Of a DNA stretch of 64,000 nt, positions 1-11,569 are shown piece after piece. The DNA is from Leptodactylus fallax (lineage: Eukaryota; Chordata; Amphibia; Anura; Leptodactylidae). Position 1 is the stretch's first letter, and the number at the start of each line of letters is the position of its first letter. Under the pieces are notes generated by a model. The model was not told the DNA's origin. It made no database searches and saw only the letters and a program-made list of their open reading frames with translations. The translations under genes were made by a program, and so were the position numbers. Location of the stretch: the NCBI GenBank assembly GCA_947044405.1, contig CAMRHE010000461.1:1116001-1180000 (forward strand), in the 5' to 3' direction.

Positions 1-906
1 TAATATGCCATCTGAACATTTATGTAAACATTCATTGCACCTTGTAATCTATATCTGCATCTACATCTGCTAAATGTCTCATTGCTAAACACTGGAGGAG
101 ATCTCCTCCTCCTTCTTTAGAGGAATGAAAGCATTTGGGAGACCAGAATTCTCGAAAGTCTGATGGCCTTTCTGAAAAATGAGGAGGAGAAATTTGACAA
201 GGTCTGGAGGCCCTGGAATATTTAGATTTTGGAAACTGGTCGTCTGTTCCCTTTCTCTTTTCTAACCTCACTATAGTGCAACATTATGTTCCCTCCCTCC
301 TGCTCCTTTTCCTTGTGATTCCTTATTTCTTATTTATGTATTCCCATTTTTTTTTTTTTATTATTATTATTTTTCTGCTGATATTGCTTGAACAATTGTG
401 TATCTACATACATTTTTTCTGGCTCTCCTGTTGTGGGGCTACATGTTTTGTCGTTATTTTTCCTGTTTTTGCACAATATTTGTATTTATTTGTATTTATG
501 TTTTCTCTTTATAAAAAAATTAATAAAAAGTACAATAGAAAAAAAAAATTACTAAAGCAGTGACTTAGTAATGGGTATCTGTAATCAGACAATGTTTGGG
601 GTTGGCCACTTTCAGATCAATATTGAGAGACAAATGTTATTGTTTGAATCATAAAAAGATATACAATTTTCCAATATTCTTTCTGTCTCAGTTCCTCACG
701 GTTTTATAGATCTCTGCTTGCTGTCAATCATTTGGTTACTTCTAGTGGATAAAACTCTGACCATGGTCATGTGATTTACGGTCCATGGTCATGTGATGGA
801 TACACAGGTGCACATGCTTACCAAACTTATCATACATACCTTTCATCTCATGGATGCACTTCTCTTGGGCAATTATCGATTCCATTATGTTTATGGAATT
901 GCTGAT
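1..906. other. Unassigned AT-rich sequence
   Basis: No coding, RNA or repeat family is recognised here. The stretch is AT-rich with T runs near 345-375 and A runs near 515-550. The small open frames are low-complexity (a Phe/Ile/Leu-rich one at 276-563) and show no domain. Confidence 0.6.
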
Positions 907-909
907 TGA

Positions 910-1091
910 GGCTAAAGCCCCAGGTTGCAGAAACGCAGTGGGATTTTTTTGCAGATTTTGCTGCATTTTTTGAGCCAAAGCTAGGAGTGGCTTGAAAAGG
1001 AATGGGAAATATATAGGAAGCTCTTAATCCACTCCTGGCGTTGACTCAAAAAGCAACAAAAAATGCCTTTCCACAATGTGGGTCCTTAGTC
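910..1091. mobile_element. Palindromic MITE, copy 1 (GGCTAAGGCC family)
   Basis: This is a short palindromic element with terminal inverted repeats beginning GGCTAAAGCCCCAGGTTGC. It is flanked by the 3-bp direct repeat TGA (907-909 and 1092-1094). The same family occurs at 31737-31953 and 52033-52250, sharing internal text such as GAAATATATAGGAAG. A 3-bp target duplication fits PIF/Harbinger-type MITEs, but that class assignment is inference. It has no coding capacity. Confidence 0.7.
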
Positions 1092-1291
1092 TGAAGGAGG
1101 TCTGGGGAGTAGCGGGGGAATACTGCTTACTGCCACACCCAAAGCACTGACGTGAGTAGCAACTAAAAGATTAATCATGGCCTTGGCAAGTAGAGATGAG
1201 CAAATTTTTTAAAAATTCGATTCAGCCAATTCGACAAATTTTCTGTAACGATTCGGTTTGATCCGAATTAATTTGTGGCGAATCGCGTTAA

Positions 1292-1830
1292 CCCCTTCCT
1301 GACATCTGCCCTAATAGTATGGCACTGCCGGGAAGGACTTCCTGCAAACCAAAGCTGAAGCATGGTGCGCACACAGAAACTGTGTGCACACCCTGCTTTG
1401 CGGGTGTCAGCCGTATGTAACACCCCTGGTCAGAGCTGAGCTCCGATCGAGGGTGTTAACCCCTGAGATGCCGCAGTCAAACATGACTGCGGTATCTCAG
1501 GGGTTTGATTATATATTGAGGTCCCGATTGCACCCCCAGCGACATTTTCAGGGAGTGCCGCTGCTCCTATTCGGCAAACAGGGGTCTGACCAGTGACCCC
1601 GAGTCTGCCCCATCGCTGTCCGTCCACATACCTGGTTGTTCCTGCCTTGAATGGAGACTGTCAGCCTATGCGTCTGCATGGGCTGACAGCCTCCTATACA
1701 CTGCAATACACATGTATTTCAGCGTATACCTATTGAAGCAGCGATCAGAATATCACTGCTTCAATCCCCTATGGGGACAAAAAAGAAAAAATGTAAAAAA
1801 AAGTAAAAAAAAAAAGTGTTTAAACCCCCC
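1292..1830. mobile_element. Fragment of TTAA-type element
   Basis: The sequence TTAA (1288-1291) followed by CCCCTTCCTGAC matches the ends of the TTAA-flanked elements elsewhere in the window. Inside lies a perfect-looking hairpin around 1456-1507 (CCCCTGAGATGCCGCAGTC and its complement). The far end is not identifiable. It lies within the outer hAT-type element. Confidence 0.45.
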
Positions 1831-1956
1831 TCCCCAAGAGCTGGTGCTATTAATATAGTCTGGGGTCTCCTCAGAACCCAGAGTATAATAATCAGAGGCC
1901 ATGGGGAAGTGATTAAAAATAACAAACACTTATACTCACCTTACCTCACCTCTTAT

Positions 1957-3266
1957 CAGGGGCGTAACTACCGGGGTAGCAGCGGTAGCAGCTGCCACAG
2001 GGCCCCAGGGCCCCCCACCGCCCCAACGGGCCCCGCGGGGCCCCCGATGCTTTTTTTTTTTTATGTTTTAATAGGCCGTTACCCCAGCAGGTAACGGGCC
2101 CATATACTCACCCCCCCCCCCACCCCAGTCCCCGTGGGGTCCCGCTCACGGCCGCCTGCGCTTCCGATTCTGCGGAGGCGGCTGTGAGCAGGAGAGGGGA
2201 TTGGTAGGTAACACCACACCACAATCACTGCTATCATTATACTCGGGGGTCTTTTCAGACCCCGCAGTATAATGAATCGGAGGCCCCAGGGGAGGTGAGG
2301 GAACATAAAAAACAACGTACTTACCCTCTCCTGCGCTTCTCACCCCAGGCTTTGGGCCTGTTTGGTGATGTCCCCAGGACGCAGTGGCATTTTGCGTCGG
2401 ACGTCCCCCACCATCACCGCGCCGGGGCGGCCCCACCCCCCGCCCGTGACGCCGGCCTGGTCCAACATTGAAGGCGGCGTGAAGCAGCAGCGACTGGACC
2501 GGAGCGAGGAACTGGTAAGCAATGTTGTTTTTTTATATTTCTACCCCCCCCTGGGTCTCCAGGTGAGAGCCCGGCCACCCCACCCCCGCCTGGGGGGGGG
2601 GATACTCTGGGGTCTGAAAAGACCCCGGAGTATAATAATTGTTCATGGATGGTCCACAATGGTACATATAATACTGTGTGGAGGGGACACTATGGGGCAA
2701 AATACTCAGTGCAGGGGCCACTATGGGGAATAATACTGTGTGCAGGGGCCACTATGGGATATAATACTGTGTGCAGGGGCCACTATGGGATATGATACTG
2801 TGTGCAGGGGCCACTATGGGGAATGATACTTTGTGCAGGGGCCACTATGGGACATAATACTGTGTGCAGGGGCCACTATGGGACATGATACTGTGTGCAG
2901 GGGCCACTATGGGACATGATACTGTGTGCAGGGGTCACTATGGGACATGATACTGTGTGCAGGAGCCACTATGGGACATGATACTGTGTGCAGGGGCCAC
3001 TATGGGGCATTATACTGTGTGCAGGGGCCACTATGGGGCATGATACTGTGTGCAGGGGCCACTATGGGGCATAATACTGTGTGCAAGGGCCACTATGGGG
3101 CATAATACTGTGTGCAGGAGCCACTATGGCACATAATAGTCTGCGCAGGAATGCGTTTTTTTGGGGGGGGGGGGCGATCCGGGGGGGCGATTGGGGGCAG
3201 CGGTTCGGGGGGGGGGCCATGTCAAATGTTCGCCTTGGGGCCCAGCCATTCCTAGTTACGCCACTG
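1957..3266. mobile_element. hAT-type non-autonomous element N1, copy 1
   Basis: The ends are CAGGGGCGTAACTA and, inverted, CAGTGGCGTAACTAGGAATG. They are flanked by a perfect 8-bp duplication CCTCTTAT (1949-1956 and 3267-3274). CAGNGGCGTAAC ends with 8-bp duplications are typical of hAT elements. No transposase is seen. The interior has two hairpins (2236-2273, 2602-2639), an AGGTGAGG/CTTACC stem, and a 31-bp minisatellite (about 2645-3145). Copies 2 and 3 are at 48399-49824 and 62621-63829. Confidence 0.9.
2645..3145. repeat. 31-bp minisatellite array in N1 copy 1
   Basis: About 16 tandem copies of a 31-bp unit of the type ACTGTGTGCAGGGGCCACTA plus TGGGACATGAT. Unit-to-unit differences are mostly single bases. 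The same monomer fills N1 copy 2 and, in the opposite orientation, the element at 17961-19089. Confidence 0.95.
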
Positions 3267-3827
3267 CCTCTTATGGATATCCGGCAGTCTGCAGCGTCCT
3301 CCTCGCTCCTCATCTTCCTTGCGACTGAGGTCCTGCTCCCCAGATGTCAATGCTGGGGCCTGTGATTGGGCCTCAGCAGTCACGTGGGGAGCGATGACGT
3401 CATTACGCCGGCGCGCTCCACATGACCGCTGGGGCCCAATCACAGGCTCCAGCAGCGAGGCCTGGGAAGTAGGACCTCAGTCACCAGCCGGAAGAGCTGG
3501 ATGCTGGGCCCAGGACAGGTGAGTAAAAGTATTTTTTTTTATTTTTAATCACCTCCCCTGGCCTGGCATCGATAGCCTCTCCATTAGCAGTATGTATAGC
3601 AGTCGGGGAACCAGGCCCCGACCGCTATCATGGGGCACTTGCCCAGGTATGCCAGATGCTGACGCCGGCCCTGTCGACACCCCCCCGATCTCGCCGTGGG
3701 CCGTGTGGGGACATGTTTGACCATGGCATCCAAGGAGTTAAAACCCCAGATCGGAGCTGTGCAGTTCGTTACCACGAAGTGTGAGGAAATCCGGATTCGA
3801 TGCGATTCGCTCATCTCTATTGGCAAG

Positions 3828-4618
3828 ACCACTATGAACCTCTTCTTGGGCAATCAAACATTCCATCACCACCCCTTACACTCCAGTATAGAGGGTCTAA
3901 TAAATTTTCATTAGGGTTGCTATACTGATACAGTATATGGTAATGTAATTAGGGTTGCTATGCTGTATTTCTGTTTAGCAACCCTAAAAAAAACTATACT
4001 GTAGATTTCAAATGAATTTATTCAGACCAAAATGAATACTGTGTACCTGAAATGACATAAATGTTGAGAGGTTCACCTAGCAAATTTGCCCAAAAATATG
4101 TGACTTTTCTTGCTGCTGGCCTAATTTGAAAAGTGATGAGGAAAGTGAATGTGGTCTCTAAAGAGACATGATTCTAGTCATAATTTTGACTGAAAATGGC
4201 ACAAACTTTGGAGCAAAAGATTTGATTTAACCACTTCAGAACTGGGCCATTTTCCATGGTCCAGGACATATATTTTTTTTTTTTTTTTTGTACACGAGGG
4301 CTTTGCATCTTTTTTCAGTGATAAATAGGGCTTTATTTTTATGTTGTTTTTATGTTTCAATGTTTTTTATTTATTTTACTATCCAAGAAAATGTAAACTA
4401 AAAAAAGGATACATTAGTCCCTGTTACAGGAGGAATACATGCTCCTAAGTTACACTACAGAGCTGATATAGGACCCAGCAGGTACTACAGCTCCAAACCC
4501 CGGTGGTCACATCACTGCAGAGCCAGAAGGTTTACCGTATTATGGGCACAGAGTTCGGGAATGCAGGAACAGTTATAAACCATCCCTTTTTTATTGGAGG
4601 TCTGGCTGTTTTAACATC
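3828..4618. other. Unassigned, with a TTAA-type fragment
   Basis: The region is AT-rich and non-coding. At about 4208-4400 it reads TTAACCACTTCAGAACTGGG, resembling the end of a TTAA-type repeat without a second end. Nothing else is recognised. Confidence 0.4.
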
Positions 4619-4620
4619 TA

Positions 4621-5840
4621 CAGTGGGGGAAAAAGTATTTAGTCAGCCACCAACTGTCTGATTTTTTAAGAATTTATTTGCAAATTATATAAGTATAAAA
4701 TAAGTATTTGGTCACCTACAAACAAGCAAGATTTCTGTCTCTCACAGACCTGTAACTGCTTTAAGAGGCTCCTCTGTCCTCCACTCATTACCTGTAGTAA
4801 TGGCATCTGTTTGACATTGTTATCAGTATAAAAGATACCTGTCCACAACCTCAAACAGTCACACTCCAAACTCCACTATGGTGAAGACTAAAGAGCTGTG
4901 GAAGGACACCAGAAACAAAATTGTAGACCTGCACCAGGCTGGGAAGACTGAATTTGCAATAGGCAAGCAACTTGGTGTGAAGAAATCAACTGTGAGAGCA
5001 ATAATTTAAAAATGGAAGACATACAAGACCACTGATAATCTCCCTCGATCAGGGGCTCCACGCAAGATCTCACCCTGTGGGGTCAAAATGATCACAAGAA
5101 CGATGAGAAAAAATCCCAGAACCACACGGGGGGACCTAGTGAATGACCTGCAGAAAGCTGGGAATAACGTAAGAAAGGCTACCATCAGTAACACACTACG
5201 CCGCTACGGACTCAGATCCTGCGGTGCCAGACGTGTCCCCCTACTTAAGCCAGTACATATCCAGGCCCATCTGAAGTTTGCTAGAGAGCATTTGGATGTT
5301 CCAGAAGAGTATTGGGAGAATGTCATATGGTCAGATGAAACCAAAGTAGAACTGTTTGGTAGAAACACAACTCGTCGTGTTTGGAGGAGAGTGAATGCTG
5401 AGTTGCATCCAAAGAACACCATACCTACTGTGAAGCATGGGGGTGGCAACATCATGCTTTGGGGCTGTTTCTCTGCAAAGGGACCAGGACGACTGATCCA
5501 TGTACATGAAAGAATGAATGGGGCCATGTATCATGAGATTTTGAGTGCAAACCTCCTTCCATCAGCAAGGGCATTGAAGATGAAACGTGGCTGGGTCTTT
5601 CAGCATGACAATGATCCCAAGAACACCGCCAGGGCAATGAAGGGGTGGCTTCGTAAGAAGCATTTCAAGGTCCTGGAGTGGCCAAGCCAGTTTCCAGATC
5701 TCAACCCATAGAAAACCTTTGGAGGGAGTTGAAAGTCCGTGTTGCCCAGCGACAGCCCCAAAACATCACTGCTCTAGAGGAGATCTGCATGGAGGAATTG
5801 GCCAACATACCAGCAACAGTGTGTACCAACTGTGAGTGTG
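4621..5840 (+). mobile_element. Tc1-like transposon, family A copy 1 (3' truncated)
   Basis: The element starts CAGTGGGGGAAAAAGTATTT after a TA (4619-4620). Its 5' inverted-repeat region is followed by a transposase pseudogene (4878-5840). The expected 3' inverted repeat is missing: past about 5830 the sequence turns into unrelated, LTR-like text. A second copy of the family is on the minus strand at 39297-41700. Confidence 0.85.
4878..5840 (+). pseudogene. Tc1/mariner DDE transposase pseudogene (family A)
   Basis: The frame starts [18 protein letters not shown], the N-terminal helix-turn-helix region that binds the inverted repeats. It is broken by a TAA at about 5007-5009 and then runs open to 5711. 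The catalytic Asp lies in [10 protein letters not shown] and the second Asp in [10 protein letters not shown] one-base loss near 5706 (CCCATAG where CCCCATAG is expected) shifts the frame just before the third acidic residue in [10 protein letters not shown], which continues in the frame open from 5678. Members of the family are cut-and-paste transposases of about 340 residues. This copy cannot make an active enzyme. Confidence 0.92.
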
Positions 5841-6190
5841 TGAACCTAGAAGGCGCTAGTGAGCGACCCAAAACCAGGATTGAAAAGCTCCTCAACCGCA
5901 CCCATAGGTGGGGCAGCAACTCCAGACGGAGTGTGTTCAGCAGGAGAGACTGCTGTGGAGACCTGCAGGGAGCAGGTGTACGCTGGAACCACCCGGAGAC
6001 ACAGTCGGTCTGTCCCAAGAGGACTGGGGTCCTGAAAGGACTGATTGAGCCAGGCTGCTTCTTGCCCCCAGAGGCTAGTAAGGGAGCAAGCAGTGGGTTA
6101 GTGCCCTATGTGTGGGTCAGGATGTTTATTATTTTGTTCCTGTACCATATGTAAAGCTGAATAAAGCCATTTTGCTTCTTATGCTAATGT
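5841..6190 (+). repeat. LTR-like fragment
   Basis: The sequence after the truncated Tc1 copy ends with GCTGAATAAAGCCATTTTGC, an AATAAA polyadenylation signal in a context typical of vertebrate LTRs. There is no clean TG...CA pair and no target duplication. Assignment to an LTR is inference. Confidence 0.3.
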
Positions 6191-6682
6191 CTGGTTAACC
6201 TTATAGAGGTGCATTCATGATAACAATACTTTATTTCTATTCCCCCTTACCAAACATGAGAGATCAAGTAAAGTTCAATACTATAAATACAAGTATACAG
6301 ATAAAGGCCAAATTGCTAAAAAGTGATACCTAGACAAACTTATGGTAAATCATCATTTCTAGAATTATAGTTTAGTAGTACCCCAACAATTGGTTTTGTA
6401 TAAGTATAGTGAGGCATAGATATAGTTGACAACAGTCATATGGCACCTTCCTCTGTCTTTAGACTTTCTCCCGTTAAGATTTTCTGAGGTTCTCTTAATT
6501 TTGAAATAAGAATAGAATTAGATTAGAAATAATCTAATATGTAATTTGTTTTCATTTTCTCTAGTTCACTCTGGTGAAGTTTAACTGTGCAAAACTGAAA
6601 TTAGCTAAAAAAAAACAAAAATCAGCTAAAACACTATGTAATGTAATTGCAGGGTGAAGCACCTTTTAATTTTTAATTTATA
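6191..6682. other. Unassigned AT-rich sequence
   Basis: No gene, known repeat or structured element is recognised in this interval. Confidence 0.5.
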
Positions 6683-6686
6683 TTAA

Positions 6687-7347
6687 CCCCCTTCCTGCAG
6701 CAGCTATTTCTCCTTTTTGTGTGTTCGTTTTTTTTTAACTTCTTGTTGTCCAAATGCTATAATTTTATAATTTCTCCATTTATAGAGCCCTTTGAGGGCT
6801 TATTTGTTTTGGGACAAAATGTGCTTTATAATGCTACCATTTAATATTCTCTACGATGTACTGAGAACATGGAAAAAATTGAGAATGGAGTGGAATTAGT
6901 AAAAGCTGCAAAAATCCTGCGATAGTGCCATTTTATATGGTGTTCATAATACTCACATTACTTTCTGTGGGTTAGTTTGATCAAGGCGATACCAAAGATG
7001 GATTTTTTTCATGTTTTAATGCCTTTTGAAAAATTCAAAACTTTAAAAAAAATACATATATTTCTGTGTGCCACCATACTGTGACACCCAGAACTTTTTG
7101 TGTACAGAAGTTATCTATACAATGTTGGGGGATGTGTAACGTTTAAATCACTTTTTATTCAATTTTGAGGGGAAGATGAAATGACGAAAAAACAGCAATT
7201 TGGCCATTTTGTTTTCATTACACTACAGCATTCAGTGTATCGGACGTTCTAGATTCTTATAGTTCAGGCACTTTTTGTTGTTACAAAACCTAATTTATTT
7301 TGCTTATTGTTATATGTATCATATTCTAGGTAGGGTAGTGATTTGGA

Positions 7348-7410
<63 letters not shown>

Positions 7411-7865
7411 TTTTTTTTTTTTTTAACTTTTACATTTTTTTTTTTTTTTTATTTGTTTTTAGCTCCCTCCCCTAGGAGACTTGAACCTGCAATACAGATT
7501 GCAGTGATAACGTCATGAGGCTTGGCATGCCCATGTCACCAATTAGGCCCAATCACAGGTCTCAGCAGTGACCCTGTGGGCATGACATCAAAAAAGAGCA
7601 CCAGACGCCGTGAGGAGGAAGACAAGGAGCACCAGACGTTGTGAGGAGGCCCAAATGAGGTAATGGAAGGTGAGTATAAAAGTTTGTTATTTTTTTCACC
7701 TCCTCTCGGCCTCCAGCTATTATACTCCTCAGACCCCAGAGTATAATAATTTGCTGGCGGTAGCCATTTTAGTTTGTTTGCTTTAGTTTTGTCAAAAGGA
7801 CTACATCCTTTTGTAGTAACAGCATCACAATTTGATGTAATGGTACACTCATGTGCAGGAATGGG
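6687..7865. mobile_element. TTAA-flanked non-autonomous element (piggyBac/Kolobok-like), 1.18 kb
   Basis: The ends are CCCCCTTCCTGCA and, inverted, CCCATTCCTGCA, flanked by TTAA at 6683-6686 and 7866-7869. CCC ends with TTAA duplications fit piggyBac-like elements; Kolobok also uses TTAA, so the superfamily is uncertain. The interior holds a (TA)n run at 7351-7404, a GC-rich block and a degenerate hairpin (7718-7750). No transposase is present. Confidence 0.75.
7351..7404. repeat. (TA)n microsatellite
   Basis: Uninterrupted alternating TA of about 27 units, followed by long T runs, inside the TTAA-flanked element. Confidence 0.97.
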
Positions 7866-7869
7866 TTAA

Positions 7870-8700
7870 ATAACCATTTAGCATGTTTTTTTTGAATATT
7901 ATAAAAGTTTTGTTGATGTGTAAGGAGGTTTAGCTGTGATATGTGGTTTATATAGTCAGATGTAGTATTTTAAAAATACATAAATTACAAAACTTTTAAA
8001 GCAGGTGGCAAGAATCTTTCTAATACATAATCCTAAAGTTCAAAATGTACTTATGTTTATGAAGTAGCAAAACAGAAAAATATGACTAACTGTATTTTGA
8101 AGTTATAGCTAAAATAACGAAATATGTATATATATGCAAAAGCTAGAACATTTAATCAGCTTGTCAGGAAGAAATTAAGCTACTGCTCATTAGGTTCTAA
8201 AATTAACTAAAATAAATGTTAAATGTAGTGATCTAACAAGATATGATAAAATGGATTTCTGCACATAATCTTTCATGAAGATTTTACAAGTCTCCTGAAA
8301 TCAATTAGTAAACTATTAAGATAGTTATTTATGACCACATTGATGTAAACTCGTGTTTTGAATTATTGATGTAAACTGTTGTGATCAGTAAAGATGAGCT
8401 AACCTCTGAATGTTTGTTCATCCTGTGTTCACACAATGCAATCCCTCAGTTTGGTCCAAACTTGTACTGATAGAACTGCAAATGAAATTATTATACACTG
8501 GGGTCTCTTCAAACCACCAAAAAAGTTCCTCAAAAACATACAAAAATATGTTCCATACAAAGAATGCTAGATACAAAACAAAAAAAATGTATGGAAACCA
8601 AACCAAAATAGAAATAAATCATGAAAAAGTTTATTAATGTAAAATATATATGACCAATAAATACTATATATAACAAGGTAAGGAAGCAATAAATATTGCA
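7870..8700. other. Unassigned AT-rich sequence with a repeat edge
   Basis: Mostly featureless. At about 8390 the text AAAGATGAGCTAACC resembles the end of the TAGAGATGAGC element family, and 8489-8513 is half of the recurrent hairpin. No boundaries can be fixed. Confidence 0.4.
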
Positions 8701-9264
8701 AAAAAAAGCAGCTGTGATACCTAATCCACTCCCCCCTGAGATGACAAAAATAACCTCTTTTGGGCCTCCTCGCAGCGTCCAGTCTGAAGAAACCCCAGAC
8801 TGGGCCAGCGTTAGGGGGGGGGAAACTGGGCAGATCCCGAAATCAGGCCCGGCCATATCAATAACAGAAAGGGACCCAGCGTCATGTGGCGCAGGGCCCC
8901 TTTCCGAGGTGAGTAAAAATAACAAACATTTTTACTCACCTATCCTTGCGTCCGACGTCATCTTCTGGCGTTGCGGACATCACCACTGAGGCCAGGCCTC
9001 AGCCGTAGTGATCATGTGGGGCGTGCTGACAGCCTGCCTCACGTAATCGCTGAGGCCCAATCACAGGCCTCAGCGGTGATGTCCACAACACGTGACGTCA
9101 GCCGCAGAGAAGAGGAAGCGGTCACCGGTGGGGAGAGCAGTGCGAGGAGGCCCAGGAGAGGTAAGACAAGGTGAGTATAACTGTTTGTTATTTTCCCTTA
9201 CCTTCCCCAGGCCTTCGATAATTATACTCTGAGGAGACCCAAGAGTATAATATAATAATAGCAC
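8700..9264. repeat. GC-rich element module with AGGTGAG palindrome
   Basis: This block has the shared internal kit of the hAT-type elements. A perfect 13-bp stem AGGTGAGTAAAAA / TTTTTACTCACCT lies at 8907-8919 and 8929-8941. Inverted GAGGCC/GGCCTC segments surround a TGACGTCA palindrome (9093-9100). An imperfect hairpin is at 9220-9253. It leads directly into the minisatellite field. The element it belongs to has no recognised 5' end. Confidence 0.65.
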
Positions 9265-10790
9265 TGACGGAGTCTGTAGGGCCACTGTGGAGCATTATAC
9301 TGGGGGGCCCCCTCTGGATAGCATATATATTGTTTTGGGCCACTGTGGAGCATTATACTGGGGAGGGGGCCCTCTGGATAGCATATTATACTGTGTGGGG
9401 CCCCGTGGAGCATTATACTGGGGGGCCCAATCTGTATAGCATATATATTGTTTTGGGCCACTGTGGAGCATTATACTGGGGAGGGGACCCTCTGGAGAGC
9501 ATGTTATATTCTGTGGAGCATTATAATGTGGGGGGGGGGCTGGAGAGCATGTTATATTCTGTGGGGTTACTTTTGAGAATTATACTCTCCAGAGGGGCCC
9601 CCAGTATAATGCTCCAAAGTGGCCCCACAGAATATAACATGCTCTCTAGAGGACCCCCTCCCCAGTATAATGCTCCACAGTGGCTCCACACAGTATAATA
9701 TGCTATCCAGAGGGCCCCCCCAGTATAATGCTCCACAGTGGCCCAAAACAGTATAATATGCTCTCCAGAACCCCCCCAGTATAATGCTCCACGGTGGCCC
9801 CACACAGTATACTATGCTCTCCAGAGGGGGCCCTTCAGTATATTATACTGTGTGGGGCCACCGTAGAGCATTATACTGGGGGGGGGGGCTCTGGAGAGCA
9901 TATTATACTGTTTTGGGCCACTGTGGAGCATTATACTGGGGTAACCTCTCTGGGCAGTATATTATACTGTGTGGAGGCCATTCTGGAGTATGTTATGAGT
10001 TGGGTCACTGTGGAGCATTATTCTGGGGGGGCATCAGCAGAGCATATTATATTGCATGGTGCCACTGTGGAACATTATACTAGGGGGGACACTCTGGGGA
10101 GCATAATATATTGTGTGGGGCCACTGTGGAGCAAAATACTGGGGGGGGCACTGTGGAGCATTATACTAGCGGGGGTCCTCTGGGGAGCATATTATACTAT
10201 GGGCCACTCTGGAGCTTTATATTGGGGAAAGGGGCAGTGTGGGGAGCCTGTTATACTGTGTGGGGCCACTGTGGAGTGCATTATATTGTGTGGGGTTTTC
10301 CGGGATCATATTATACTCTGTGGGGCCAATGTAGAGCATTATACTGGGGGGGACTGTGGGCAGCATATTATACTGTGGGGGACCACTGTGGAGCATTATA
10401 CTGGGGGAACCCCTCTGGGGAGTATATTATACTGTGTGAAGGCCATTGTGGAGCATGTTATACTGTGTTAGGCCACTGTGAAGCATTATAGTGGGGGGCA
10501 CTGTGGGGTGCATGTTATACTGTATGGAGCATATTATATTGTGTGTATTGTGCTGCTGGGAAACATATTGTACTATCTGGGGCCACTAAGAGGTAGTATA
10601 CTGTGTGGAGCCTTATATACCATGTGGGGCCACTATTCGGGCTCAATGGAGCATTTTATACTGTGTGGGGCCACTGTGGAGCATTATATACCATGTGGGG
10701 AAACTGTGGAGGGCTCAGGGGAGCATTTTATACTGTGGAGCATTATATACCATGTGGAGCATTATACTGTGGGAGAGGGGCTCAAATTTC
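9265..10790. repeat. Minisatellite field with an inverted block
   Basis: About 25 dimeric repeats of roughly 60 bp (two ~30-bp halves), built on ATTATACTGTGTGGGGCCAC and TGTGGAGCATTATACTGGGG. Between about 9585 and 9835 the repeats run in the opposite orientation, making a large inverted arrangement. The monomer is related to the 31-bp monomer of the hAT-type elements. The long Gly/Trp/Ile/Leu open frames here are only the translated repeat. Confidence 0.92.
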
Positions 10791-10919
10791 CTGCTGGCAG
10801 CCCTGTGTCTTTGTCTGCATCACAGCTCCCTCACTATAATCTTGCATATATGTGTAGTGCCCCATGGCCATGTCATTCCCCCTTCAGTCCGACACTGTAT
10901 AACGGAGAACTATTATATA

Positions 10920-11345
10920 TAATGGTGGGTTACTATATATAATTGAGAAACTTAAATATGAGGGGGCTATTTTAAAAAGGGGAACTATTATTTATAAGAT
11001 GGGCTATTATTTATAAGGGGGGAACTATTATATATAAGGCATCCATTACAAGGGGGTAGCTATTATTTATAAGAGGGGAACTGTTTATAAGGGGGTATAA
11101 TTTTTAAGTGGGCTTATTTATAAAGGGGGCTATTAGTGATAATGGGGACTATTATTTATAAGGGTAACTATTATTTATGAGGGGGCTATTATTTATAAGG
11201 GAGCAGTATTATTTTTACAGGGTAACTGTTACAGATAAGGGGGAATATTACTGATACAGGGCACTATTTATCATTTATAAGGGCGCTATTACTGATAAAG
11301 GTATAATATTATTTATAAGCAGGGACTATTATTTATAAGGAGGTG
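10920..11345. repeat. Degenerate short tandem repeat (TATTATTTATAAGGGG)
   Basis: About 15-20 irregular repeats of 20-30 bp containing ATTATTTATAAGGGG or close variants. They continue the minisatellite field toward an element end CCGGCCCTG at 11561-11569. Confidence 0.8.
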
Positions 11346-11569
11346 CTATAATTACTGATGACTGCGTGCAAAAATCTATTAGGTGGTACAAAGGTACTCA
11401 TTTGAATTGTGTGTGGTAAAATGGGGCTTGTTATTATTTTTTTGTTGGCAGAAAGGAGGCGTTATTATAGGGGTTGCTACTGGAGGACGATGGTGTTGTT
11501 TGCATATCAGCATTTGGGGCCCCGCTTTTAATTTTGCCCAGGGCCCCACTTTGTCTAAAACCGGCCCTG

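Larger units (their letters stand above)
1191..3819. mobile_element. Outer hAT-type element (TAGAGATGAGC ends), with nested insertion
   Basis: The element begins TAGAGATGAGCAAAT and ends with the inverted form (GCTCATCTCTA). It is flanked by a perfect 8-bp duplication TTGGCAAG at 1183-1190 and 3820-3827. An 8-bp duplication and a TAG-type end fit hAT elements. No transposase is present, so it is non-autonomous. The body holds a TTAA-type fragment from 1292, a hairpin at 1850-1891, the complete second hAT-type element 1957-3266, a TGACGTCA palindrome (3395-3402), and near 3673 a CCGGCCCTG end of what may be a further element. Confidence 0.8.

Noticed and set aside
276..563. 95-codon hydrophobic open frame that could be a small membrane protein.
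   Set aside because: Low-complexity T-rich DNA yields Phe/Leu/Ile runs; no conserved context or family.
3630..3673. CCGGCCCTG end that could close a third nested element in the outer hAT-type element.
   Set aside because: No matching left end or 8-bp duplicate (TCGACACC) was found upstream.
9330..10942. Long open frames rich in GPLWSIIL or WGHCGALYWG.
   Set aside because: They are translations of the minisatellite; open in several frames on both strands, which reflects the repeat period and not coding.
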